Shown in pieces: positions 1-7,500 of a stretch of DNA of 32,851 nucleotides. The position numbers and the translations under genes were made by a program. This DNA is from Gallionella sp. (GTDB lineage: Bacteria; Pseudomonadota; Gammaproteobacteria; Burkholderiales; Gallionellaceae): the NCBI GenBank assembly GCA_024653675.1, contig JANLIB010000005.1, forward strand, positions 1 through 32,851, written 5' to 3'. A model generated the notes under the pieces. The model searched no databases. It was given only the letters and a program-made list of their open reading frames with translations, and was not told the origin of the DNA. Numbering within the stretch: the stretch's first letter is position 1; each line of letters opens with the position of its first letter.

Positions 1-102
1 AAATTTTAGCGCGCCGCATATGTTTGATATGTAAGCGTTAAAATTTCTTGAGCAACGCCGTATCGCGACGGAGTTTGGATTAATAGAGGTGCCCTTTAGA
101 AC

Positions 103-125
103 TTGTCCGTAAACAATACGGACAA
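103..125. terminator. Perfect 9-bp hairpin downstream of the FecR gene
   Basis: TTGTCCGTA is followed by a 5-base loop and its exact complement TACGGACAA. It lies just past the stop of the minus-strand FecR gene, where a transcription terminator would be expected. There is no clear T-run after the stem on either strand, so termination is an inference. The remaining bases 1-171 show no gene. Confidence 0.4.
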
Positions 126-171
126 ATTCTTAGTACACCGCACGCGCCGCTGATCGCGGAAATTACCAGGC

Positions 172-939
172 TCAATAATCCCGCCGTGGCGCGCTGTAAG
201 CGTCGTTCTCAAACACGAACGGCGTGGTGCGACCCACCAGCGCCTCGATCAAGGCCAACTCCTGATCGGTATGGTTGATGAAGGGCGCGTTGCGGATGCT
301 CTTCCCCCGCTCCGCATCGTTTACGATATACAGCGGCCTGTCATGATGTTTCGATTCGACGGTTGTCTTGCTTGCGGGGTCGGCATTCGCCGCGACATCC
401 GTGGTGCCGTAACAAGTGCATAAATAAGTCAGCGCCGGATCCGATTCCACATAAAAACCCGTACCCCGGATGCCGAGAGCCGCTGTGGAGGTAGTGACCC
501 GCATCGGCGTGTTGCGCGAGACGGACAGCAGCTTTCCGGTCAATATCCTCAGGCCGGTTATCAACAGAGATGCAGGGGATTTTTCTTCAGCTTTCTTTTG
601 TGCTGTCTTGTTCCGTTCGGTTTCGATAACGAGATGGCTTTCGCCGCGCAGGATCATTGCATGGCTGTTGACCGCGAAAATGATTTCGCTGTCCTTCGCG
701 GTCTGCACTGTGTCGCCGGGGATTATCCGGGTTTCCTGCGTCGCTTTCTTCCCGTTGACCGTAACCTGCCCGGAAATGCGATAGATGGACTGCCCTGCAG
801 CGAGCCTGGACGGCCTGCTGCCGAAGATGCCGGCAGCAAGCGCATTGACACCCGGCAGCCCTGCCGAAAACAGCCCGGCGGCGAGCGCCTGGATCAGCAA
901 TCTCCTGCGCGGGTCTTCCGTTTCGTCCGGACGTTTCAT
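172..939 (-). CDS. FecR-domain protein with twin-arginine-like leader
   Basis: 255 aa. The N-terminus has a PRRRLL stretch at about residues 10-15 followed by an alanine/leucine-rich segment, which looks like a Tat-type export signal. The body (about 50-190) reads as a FecR fold: a GDTVQT turn, a beta-rich middle and the motif GIRGTGFYVE followed by YLCTCYG, typical of FecR-like periplasmic sensor domains. The ORF track begins at 945, but that codon is GTG; the ATG at 939 has AGGGGG about five bases upstream and is preferred. It stands alone, with no sigma factor or TonB receptor beside it in this window, so a link to iron sensing cannot be claimed. The family assignment is fairly secure; the ligand or partner is unknown. 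Confidence 0.75.
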   Translation of the reverse strand: MKRPDETEDPRRRLLIQALAAGLFSAGLPGVNALAAGIFGSRPSRLAAGQSIYRISGQVTVNGKKATQETRIIPGDTVQTAKDSEIIFAVNSHAMILRGESHLVIETERNKTAQKKAEEKSPASLLITGLRILTGKLLSVSRNTPMRVTTSTAALGIRGTGFYVESDPALTYLCTCYGTTDVAANADPASKTTVESKHHDRPLYIVNDAERGKSIRNAPFINHTDQELALIEALVGRTTPFVFENDAYSAPRRDY

Positions 940-1143
940 GAACACCCCCTGTCTTTCATGTCATGCCTTGCCTGCCAGCTCTTCCAACACATACGGCGCG
1001 CCATTAGTTATTGCACCCTTGCGCGGGCTGACGTTAATTGACTGACCGAAGTATTGGCATGCAAGATAACATTCTGCTCGCAGGATGTAAAAACATCAAT
1101 CCAAACGGCATGTTGAGCCACGCAGAACTCACGTAGGCCGTAA

Positions 1144-1214
1144 TGTAGGATGCCAATAAGACTGCCCTGAGCAGCCGAAGGGCGAAGCGTATTGCGCCGA
1201 TGTTTCATCCTACA
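1144..1214. repeat. Inverted repeat TGTAGGATG...CATCCTACA
   Basis: Nine-base outer arms (1144-1152 and 1206-1214) enclose a smaller hairpin GCCCT...AAGGGC and the string CGAAGCGTATTGCG. It belongs to the GTAGG-type palindromic elements seen elsewhere in this window. It sits in the 550-base gene-free spacer between the FecR gene and the first toxin-antitoxin pair. The small minus ORF across it is not considered real. Confidence 0.6.
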
Positions 1215-1235
1215 AACCTCAACTGAAACGCCGTT

Positions 1236-1298
1236 GTGGGAGCCCGATTTATCGGGCGATTCGAAAGTCGGCTATCGCCCGATAAATCGGACTCCTAC
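1236..1298. repeat. REP-like palindrome with two CCCGATTTATCGGG-type arms
   Basis: The arms 1236-1260 and 1274-1298 are reverse complements at 23 of 25 bases. Each arm is itself a small palindrome around CCCGAT-TT-ATCGGG. This is a dyad of dyads, the usual form of a REP or BIME. It follows the preceding inverted repeat by about 20 bases, so the spacer carries two elements in tandem. Confidence 0.75.
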
Positions 1299-1412
1299 GC
1301 ACAGAAGATCGGCCTTACTGCCGGAATGACCTGTCCTGGCTTATCCCCAAATGAGCAATCCGGGATACAAGATAATAAGAGTGTTTTTGTAGCTTTAATT
1401 ACTGACTGCAGT

Positions 1413-1461
1413 GTAATTCCACTTTCCGGTAATTCCACTTCCGGCCTCTTTGGCGTAAAAT
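1413..1461 (+). promoter_or_regulatory. Tandem 16-base direct repeats and possible promoter of the RHH/ParE operon
   Basis: GTAATTCCACTTTCCG (1413-1428) is followed immediately by GTAATTCCACTTCCGG (1429-1444). A TAAAAT -10-like box lies at 1456-1461 and the second repeat covers the matching -35 position (weak, TTCCAC). Ribbon-helix-helix antitoxins often bind tandem sites at their own promoter, so this is a plausible autoregulatory operator. The promoter is inferred. Confidence 0.45.
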
Positions 1462-1493
1462 CTAAACCGTCAAAACGCATTGGAGGGCATACC

Positions 1494-1739
1494 ATGAGTA
1501 ACACCATCACACTGCCGCAAACCATTCTCAAGCGGCTGGAAAAAATATCAGCAGGCACCCGGCGAACCCCACAAGCAATCATCAAGCAAGCGATTACGGA
1601 TCGTCTTGAATACGAAGAATGGAAGCTGGAGCAGATTGATGCAGGGCTTGCCGACATCAAAGCGGGGCGTGTTTATTCAGCCGATGAAGCCTATAAAAAA
1701 CTAGGCTTGCTCAAGCATGACAGCAAAAAGGCAGCTTGA
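1494..1739 (+). CDS. Ribbon-helix-helix (CopG/RHH-type) antitoxin
   Basis: 81 aa. It begins MSNTITLPQTILKRLEKIS, a short beta strand followed by two helices as in RHH DNA-binding antitoxins; the C-terminal half (about 45-81) is acidic and helical, ending AYKKLGLLKHDSKKAA, suited to wrapping a toxin. The ATG at 1494 is chosen over the track start at 1236 because GGAGGG lies seven bases upstream and the longer form would run through a palindromic repeat. The gene overlaps the downstream toxin by 23 bases, so the two are translationally coupled. Its role is inferred from fold and neighbour: it would neutralise the ParE-like toxin and repress the operon. Confidence 0.75.
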   Translation: MSNTITLPQTILKRLEKISAGTRRTPQAIIKQAITDRLEYEEWKLEQIDAGLADIKAGRVYSADEAYKKLGLLKHDSKKAA

Positions 1740-2007
1740 ATTTTCAGCGCGCTCCCTTGCCAACATGGAGGTTATCAAGCTGCATATCGCAGCCGATAAT
1801 CCAGCGGCCGCAACAAAGGTTATTCAAAGTGTGCTTTCGACTTCGGAAGGGCTGATAGACTTTCCCATGCTGGGGCATACAGGGCAAAGAACCGGAACCC
1901 GTGAACTTGTCCTATCGAAATATCCTTACACAATCATTTACCGCCTGACCTTGAAAAAAATCCACATCGTTGCCGTGGTGCACCAGTCACAACAACATCC
2001 GTCATGA
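1717..2007 (+). CDS. RelE/ParE-family toxin
   Basis: 96 aa. The pattern FSARSLANMEVIKLHIAADNP, then a GLIDFPMLGHTG turn, RELVLSKYPYTIIYRL and IHIVAVVHQSQQHP is that of the RelE/ParE superfamily, where the Y-x-I-x-Y-R strand and the final VVHxxQ strand are the most conserved parts. ParE members poison DNA gyrase and RelE members cut mRNA; the sequence alone does not decide, although the VVHQSQQHPS ending is the ParE-like form. The start at 1717 lies inside the antitoxin gene. No disruption is visible, so the module appears intact. Confidence 0.8.
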   Translation: MTAKRQLEFSARSLANMEVIKLHIAADNPAAATKVIQSVLSTSEGLIDFPMLGHTGQRTGTRELVLSKYPYTIIYRLTLKKIHIVAVVHQSQQHPS

Positions 2008-2106
2008 CACGCGAGCCAGCTCGTGGAAGCAAAATCAATCGAGTCTACTCTACCCGATGTATCCTCCGGAACCCGCGCCATCATAACTGCGCAGCATTTG
2101 TGGCTC

Positions 2107-2134
2107 TTGACAGTATACGCCAATGGCGTATAGT
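2107..2134 (+). promoter_or_regulatory. HigBA-1 promoter with palindromic operator in the spacer
   Basis: TTGACA (2107-2112) and TATAGT (2129-2134) are spaced by 16 bases. The spacer and -10 box carry a perfect palindrome, TATACGCC-AAT-GGCGTATA (2114-2132). The expected transcription start, about seven bases after the -10 box, falls at or next to the toxin ATG at 2142. The same core TACGC-N5-GCGTA occurs in the promoter of the second HigBA pair at 8604-8618. Confidence 0.75.
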
Positions 2135-2141
2135 TCAAACA

Positions 2142-2453
2142 ATGATTTTCATTGAGCCCCCGACATTCTCGCGTCTGATTACAGAACTGCTGGACGACGA
2201 CGAATATTCGAAGCTGCAAGCGGAGCTGGCCAAGCACCCAGATGCTGGCGATCTCATTAAAAACGGTGGCGGCATCCGCAAGTTGCGTTGGAAACGAGCC
2301 GGGACAGGCAAGAGCGGTGGCATACGGGTGATATATTACTGGCTCACCGAAGACAACCAGATTTTCATGCTCGTGGCCTATCCCAAGAGCGTTAAGGACA
2401 ATCTGACTGATAAGGAAACCGCAATTTTGCGCAAACTCGTGAAGGAGTTATAG
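2142..2453 (+). CDS. HigB/RelE-like toxin (copy 1)
   Basis: 103 aa. Key segments are the HPDAGDLIKNGGGIRKLRW turn and GGIRVIYYW, the core of RelE/HigB-type mRNA interferases that pair with an XRE antitoxin encoded downstream. The C-terminus ends in a charged helix (TDKETAILRKLVKEL). The start at 2142 rather than 2004 is chosen because the -35/-10 boxes occupy 2107-2134 and because homology with the second HigB (8249-8593) begins at FIE-PPF. No ribosome binding site precedes the ATG, consistent with a leaderless message. Toxin-first gene order with four bases between stop and antitoxin start is typical of higBA. Which RNA it cuts cannot be told. Confidence 0.82.
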   Translation: MIFIEPPTFSRLITELLDDDEYSKLQAELAKHPDAGDLIKNGGGIRKLRWKRAGTGKSGGIRVIYYWLTEDNQIFMLVAYPKSVKDNLTDKETAILRKLVKEL

Positions 2454-2456
2454 ATT

Positions 2457-2747
2457 ATGGACAAAACACTTTTTGAATCCCTCAAGCGAGGCTTGAAAGA
2501 AGCTTCGGCAATTCGCCGTGGCGAACTTGCGCCTGGACGAGTGACGGAGATCAGCGCCCCCGATGCAAAGACCGTGCGCGCCAAAGTTGGGTTGAGCCAA
2601 AGCGAATTTGCTCAACTGATCGGAGTAAAAGTGGCAACACTCAGGAACTGGGAACAGCATCGCCGCCAACCCACCGGCCCCGCTGCTGCCTTGCTGACCA
2701 TTGTCGAAAAAGAACCCGAAGCAGCGCTTCGTGCATTGCACTCATAA
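2457..2747 (+). CDS. HigA-like XRE antitoxin (copy 1)
   Basis: 96 aa. An N-terminal toxin-contact helix (MDKTLFESLKRGLKEA) precedes a helix-turn-helix at about 42-75, VGLSQSEFAQLIGVKVATLRNWEQHRRQP, matching the XRE/HigA form that recognises operator palindromes. GAAGGAG lies upstream of the ATG, so unlike the toxin it has its own ribosome binding site; this would give more antitoxin than toxin. It presumably binds TATACGCC-AAT-GGCGTATA at 2114-2132. The family is clear; the name NadS is also used for similar proteins. Confidence 0.85.
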   Translation: MDKTLFESLKRGLKEASAIRRGELAPGRVTEISAPDAKTVRAKVGLSQSEFAQLIGVKVATLRNWEQHRRQPTGPAAALLTIVEKEPEAALRALHS

Positions 2748-2980
2748 CCCCCACAGTCTTGCATCGCAAGTCTTTGGGCAGATTTTGCACAAGAGCATCG
2801 CTGTTGTGACTGTGTGAATAGTACAGGGTTAGCCGCAGGGCGCGAATCTAAGCCGAACCCGGCCCCTTAAATTCTTTAAGGACATCGAAATTATTACTGC
2901 GGCACAGGCATTGGAACGGATAGCGAAGTAGCCTTATGCTACGAATGCTGCGGGGCGAAAATTTAATTCGAACACGGCGT

Positions 2981-3009
2981 TTGCCTTACGCGATTTGTAA
3001 CCGTACAAT
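2981..3009 (+). promoter_or_regulatory. Phd promoter with TTGTA-N4-TACAA operator
   Basis: TTGCCT (2981-2986) and TACAAT (3004-3009) are separated by 17 bases. A palindrome TTGTA-ACCG-TACAA (2995-3008) overlaps the -10 box. TGTA/TACA half-sites are known for Phd/YefM-type repressors, so autorepression is likely. The rest of the 2748-3040 spacer shows no gene. Confidence 0.5.
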
Positions 3010-3040
3010 CAACATTGATGCTTTCATTAAAGGAGTTGTC

Positions 3041-3325
3041 ATGACCTTGCGAACGAGTGACGTGATGCCGATCAGCGAAGCCCGTGCCCGGCTGACGGAG
3101 CTTGCCGATGAGGTGGTCGGTGCGGGGGCTGAAAAAGTGCTCACCAAGAACGGTTCGAGCTTTGTTGCCATCGTCGATGCGCGCAAACTTGACTACTACC
3201 ACGCGCTTGAAGAAGAACATGCAGGCTTGGTTTTATTGGACGAAGCGGAAACAGGCCTACGTCAACTTCTTGCCGGTCAGCGTGTGCCTTCCGCAGAATT
3301 GACATTAGCTCTGTCAGATCAATGA
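3041..3325 (+). CDS. Phd/YefM-family antitoxin
   Basis: 94 aa. DVMPISEARARLTELADEVV followed by VLTKNGSSFVAIVDARKLDYY is the Phd/YefM N-terminal DNA-binding fold, with the usual S-E-A-R-A-x-L motif. The C-terminal 35 residues (ALEEEHAGLVLLDEAETGL...) form the toxin-binding tail. The ATG at 3041 has AAAGGAG just upstream; the track start at 2936 would run through the promoter. The stop overlaps the toxin start by ATGA. The partner toxin has an internal stop, so this antitoxin may now be an orphan. Confidence 0.8.
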   Translation: MTLRTSDVMPISEARARLTELADEVVGAGAEKVLTKNGSSFVAIVDARKLDYYHALEEEHAGLVLLDEAETGLRQLLAGQRVPSAELTLALSDQ

Positions 3326-3705
3326 CACTAGCGGCTCGTGCCCGGATCGAAGCTGCCCCGAATTTTCTCAGCAACCTGGAAATCGCTCACCAATTTTTCG
3401 TTGAACAAGATGCAGATTCCGCATCCGAACGCTTTCGCAAACTAAAAGCAGAGCTGCGCGAAATGGTCGCCGTATTGGGTTGGTCTCCGGCCAGTTGACA
3501 TCCGGCACGTTTCTTCACAGCACGTTCAGCTCAAGCACAGCTAAGGGCGCAAACTGTTCAACAGCTTGCCGTGCAAGCGGGTTTGCCAAATTTGCGCGAA
3601 TACATCGTAAACCGCCACATCGTTTTGTATGCCCACTCCGAGACCGAGGTGGTGCTACTGGCGTTGAAACACCAACGGCAACTGACTTACTTGGCTGAGG
3701 GTTAA
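3322..3705 (+). pseudogene. RelE/ParE-like toxin gene interrupted by an in-frame TGA
   Basis: Reading from the ATG at 3322 gives 58 codons ending LGWSPAS, then TGA at 3496-3498. The same frame continues as HPARFFTARSAQAQLR...NRHIVLYAHSETEVVLLALKHQRQLTYLAEG to TAA at 3703-3705. The second half reads as the C-terminal half of a RelE/ParE toxin (IVLYAH and VLLALKHQRQL strands). One base change, for example GGA to TGA at a glycine turn, explains the break; no frameshift is needed. There is no ATG after the stop to restart translation. The start overlaps the antitoxin stop (ATGA), so the original module was a normal Phd/toxin operon. Dead toxin with live antitoxin is the likeliest reading. Confidence 0.75.
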
Positions 3706-3820
3706 AGACGGTGGATTCACAAATATCCGTGGTCTGTCCCCAGTTGTTCCGGAAAATTTATGATCCTCAATTGTTTCCAAAATCAATTTGGCTCCGTCCC
3801 TGAGGCATTCCGGCCAGATC

Positions 3821-3907
3821 GTAGGTTGGGTGGAGCGCAGCGATACCCAACGAAAATTTCCGACAACATCAAAAACGATGGGTATCGCTACGCTCCACCC
3901 ATCCTAC
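3821..3907. repeat. Long inverted repeat GTAGG-TTGGGTGGAGCG type
   Basis: Arms of about 31 bases (3821-3851 and 3877-3907) are near-perfect reverse complements; the left arm starts GTAGGTTGGGTGGAGCGC and the right arm ends CGCTCCACCCATCCTAC. It begins five bases after the stop of the minus-strand membrane protein gene and may end its transcription. The related element at 27136-27215 shares the GTAGGTTGG opening and the GCGTAGCG-like core. Confidence 0.8.
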
Positions 3908-3911
3908 CGTG

Positions 3912-4400
3912 CTAAGCCGACGCCCTCTCATGCGAGAGGTGTTTTGCCATCACTTTAATAAGAGCCACCAGCTCATCGTTGAGTTGCGGCCTCAATTCAT
4001 CAGCTTTCTTTGAGAACTCGGAATCTCCACTTGCAATCATGGACACACCCAAATCTCCTATTGGCTTTGGCGCGCCTCTTCGGTACAGCACAGACCATTG
4101 ATGCATGAGCACCGACACTTTCTCGTACTGGTCGTTGATCTGATTGGTGGAGAGCAATCGGAGAAGCGCATTGTTCTTTGAATGCTCACGCTCAATTTGC
4201 TCATAGCTTCCGATGGAGACTGTGATTCTCATGCTCATCTCCAAGGATTCAACGCATTCAGCGTAGATGCTTTCCAGTTTTCTTACATGCTCTTTTTGCA
4301 TGTCCCGTCGAAAGCTATTTCGTTCCCGCAGCCCTGCGAGCAGCCAGGTGATGAGCGCTACTGCTATACCAAAAGCACCTGTTAGAAAAGCGTCACTCAT
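3912..4400 (-). CDS. Small membrane-anchored protein of unknown function
   Basis: 162 aa. One hydrophobic segment near the N-terminus (about 5-22, FLTGAFGIAVALITWLLAGL) is followed by RERNSF and a long, charged, mostly helical cytoplasmic part. I do not recognise a catalytic motif. The ATG at 4400 is preferred over the track start at 4433 because AAGGAAAC lies directly upstream and the hydrophobic segment then sits at the terminus as an anchor. It follows the helicase gene on the same strand after 161 bases, so it could be part of the same accessory cluster, but separate transcription is as likely. No function is proposed. Confidence 0.6.
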   Translation of the reverse strand: MSDAFLTGAFGIAVALITWLLAGLRERNSFRRDMQKEHVRKLESIYAECVESLEMSMRITVSIGSYEQIEREHSKNNALLRLLSTNQINDQYEKVSVLMHQWSVLYRRGAPKPIGDLGVSMIASGDSEFSKKADELRPQLNDELVALIKVMAKHLSHERASA

Positions 4401-4561
4401 TTGTTTCCTTGGGCATACGTAAAGTAGACACACTAAACTCCGCCAGTAACTACACCTTTAAGGTGGATATACTGGTGCTTGTTTTGTAGGGACATTGCGC
4501 CGCATGTTAGCACCAAACTCCAAGGTAAAAACTAATCGCTATATCCCAACCATGCTTTCAC

Positions 4562-7500
4562 TTAACTCGCCAACTCCAACCGGGTAATGCTTCCAGCCGT
4601 ATTTTTCGCTCCGGTGACATGCTGACTTTTGCCATTCGTTGCGTACTTACTTACCCATATACCGACTCGATATCCATCTGTCGTCTTGTAATGGCGAGGA
4701 ACCTTGACATGCCCTTCTCGATCTGCGAATTCCTTGAGATAGTGAAATCCTTCTTCCCACTTATCTGCACGAGCATCCCAACTCCATCCGGGTAATGCTT
4801 CCAGCCGTACTTTATGCTCCGGTGATATGCTGCCATTGTTGCTCCGCTGAACACGAACCCAATTACCAAGGCGGCACCCATCTTCTGTTTTATATAGCGC
4901 AGATACCTTGGCATGCCCCTCTCGATCTGTGAATTCCATAAGATAGCGAAATCCTTTTTCCCAATTATCTGCACGAGCATCCCAACTCCATCCATGTAAT
5001 GCTTTCAGCCGCGCTTTGCGCTCCGGTGACATGTTGTCTTTTGTTCTTCGTTGAATCCCTACCCAGCTACCGAGTCGATATCCATCTGCCGTTTTATAAT
5101 CGCGAGGAACCTTGGCATGCCCCTCTCGATCTGCGAATTCCCTGAGATAGCGAAATCCTTCTTCCCACTTATCTGACAAAGCATTCCAACTCCAACCGGG
5201 TAATGCTTCCAGCCGTGCTTTGCGCTCCGGCGATAGGTTGTCTTTTGCTATTCGTTGTTCATTGACCCAGCTGCCGACTCGATATCCATCTGCCGTTTTG
5301 TACAACGCGGGCACTAGGCAATGCCCCTCTCGATCAGTGAATTCCATAAGATAGCGAAATCCTTTTTCCCACTTATCTGAAAAAGCATTCCAACTCCAAC
5401 CGGGTAATGCTTCCAGTCGTGCTTTGCGCTCCGGCGATAGGTTGTCTTTTGTTGTTCGTTGTGTTCCTACCCAGCTACCGGCTCGATATCCATCTGCCGT
5501 TTTGTAATCGTAAGGAACCTTGGCATGCCCCTCTCGATCTGCGAATTCCTTAAGATGGCGAAACCCCTCCTCCCAAGCATCCTCAAGAGTATTCCAACTC
5601 CAACCGGGTAATGTTTCCAGCCGTGCTTTGCGCTCTGGTGACAGGCTGTCTTTTGTTATTCGTTGCTTAATTACCCAGCCACCGACTCGATATCCCTCTG
5701 CCGTTTTATAATCGTAAGGAACCTTGGCATGCCCATCACGTTCCACAAATGCCTCCAACAACCCAAACCAGAAATTCCACGACGCCGTGACCTGCTCAAC
5801 CAGATAGGTGCGCAGTGCGCTGCCGAAATTAGCATCTACTGTAGTGGGTAAGTCGATAAATATTTTGCGCAGGCCATCGGCGCTGATACTTGAACCAGGC
5901 TTCCTGCCTAGTTCAGTTCTGATCTGATCCAGTTCGGCAGACAGCACATCGTCGTGCGCTTTCAACGCGTTCAGCACATCCCAGATGGGTTTGAAGTTGC
6001 TGGCCGCTATCGTGTCTTCGGCATTTTCCCCGGTGGCGATAAATACCGGCAGAACGATGGTGCCCGCCTTCTTGTCCGGACTCAGGCGAATGGCGCGACC
6101 CACGGCCTGGATGATGTCCACCTGACTGCTGCGCGGGTCGATGAACGCCACGCCGTCGAGGGAGGGCACGTCCACGCCTTCGGACAAACAGCGCGCATTG
6201 CTCAGAAGTCCTCTCCTTAATTCTTTCCCTAAATCCCCTCTCTCTAACTCTCTGGTGGAACAACTAGCCAATCCACTAAGCCCGCAAGCGGGCAAGTGGC
6301 TGGTTATCCCACAATGGGGAGAGAGGACAAGCGGTTCATCTGCGCCCAAGTTTTTGAGTTGGTCGAGTTTGATCTTGCGTTTGTTGGCGGGCATGTTGCC
6401 GGAGACGAAATCGGTGCGCAGGGTTCCGCTGGGGCGATGTTCGTCGCTGATCCATTCCATGATGCCTTGAATGTCTGCGGCAAACGCTTCGGCGCGCTTG
6501 ACGCGGCTGTGGAAGCTGATGATGCGCTTGAGGTCGTAGTCTTTGATGGCTTTGAGCAGACCGATCTGGGCGGCGAGCGATTCGCTGTCGGTTTCACGAG
6601 TTGAGCTTGGATGATTTTTTTGATCATGAAAAGCACCCTCACCCCCACCCTCTCCCAGAGGGCGAGGGAGCGAAAGGCTGACCAGTTTGCGGTTGGCGAT
6701 CCACTGCGCGATGGTGGGGTCATCCACGCCGATGATGACGACGCGGTAATCGGTGAGCAGTTTGCGTTCGATGGCTTTACCGAACGGCAGCGCATACAGC
6801 ACTTCGCCAAACAGGGCGGCGTTGTCCATGCCGACCACTTCGACGCCGCGATCTTCGGCGGCTTTATGCACGGTGCTGGAATAGGTGCGCGGGGTGGCGG
6901 TGGCGAATAGCCGCTTGGCGCTGCGTATCTGCACGTTGTCGAGGATGGCGGTAAAGTCGCTGCCGACCTTGCCCGCGCAACGGTGGGCTTCGTCTGCCAC
7001 GGCCAGATCAAATGCGGGGATTGCCGGGTCGGCCTGGGCGGCGGCGATGACGGCGGAAGATTGGTAGGTGGAGAACACCACGCGGTTGCCTGCGCCGCTG
7101 AGAAAGCGTTTTACTTCTTCCGCATCGGATGTGACGGGAAAAGCGAGGTCGGCCACGCTGTGGATGGCTTCGTCGTTGCCCTTGCTGCCGACGGTTTGAT
7201 CCGAGCAGACGCACAGCACTTCAAACGGGGTGGCGGCGGCGAATGTCCATTCGCGCAGAAGCTGGGACAGCAGCCCCAATGACGGAACCAGCACCAGTGT
7301 GCGTTGCGCGTTTAGCGCTTCCTTGATCCACAGCGTGACGTATGTCTTGCCGGTGCCGCAGGCCATGATGAGCTGGCCACGGTCGGCGCTTTGCAGTCCT
7401 TGCACCACGGCGGCTCGGGCTTCGATCTGGTGGTCGCGCGGTTCGGGGCGGGGTTTGCGTTTGGCTTGCGGGAGTGCGGCAAAGTTGGCGGGATAGTCCA

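Noticed and set aside
1008-1208. 66-aa minus ORF
   Set aside because: It runs through a palindromic repeat and has no ribosome site or recognisable sequence.
3496-3498. The in-frame TGA as a selenocysteine codon
   Set aside because: No SECIS-like hairpin stands out after it, the RelE/ParE family has no selenoprotein members, and a simple nonsense change explains it.
3480-3698. 72-aa plus ORF over the broken toxin
   Set aside because: It is a different frame from the toxin; the toxin frame itself continues past the TGA with family-like sequence.
4651-4995. 114-aa minus ORF
   Set aside because: It is another frame of the HA repeats; its apparent internal repetition comes from the repeated DNA.
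4565-5749. CRISPR-like array
   Set aside because: The 204-base units are protein-coding HA repeats in one reading frame, with no short repeat/unique spacer pattern.
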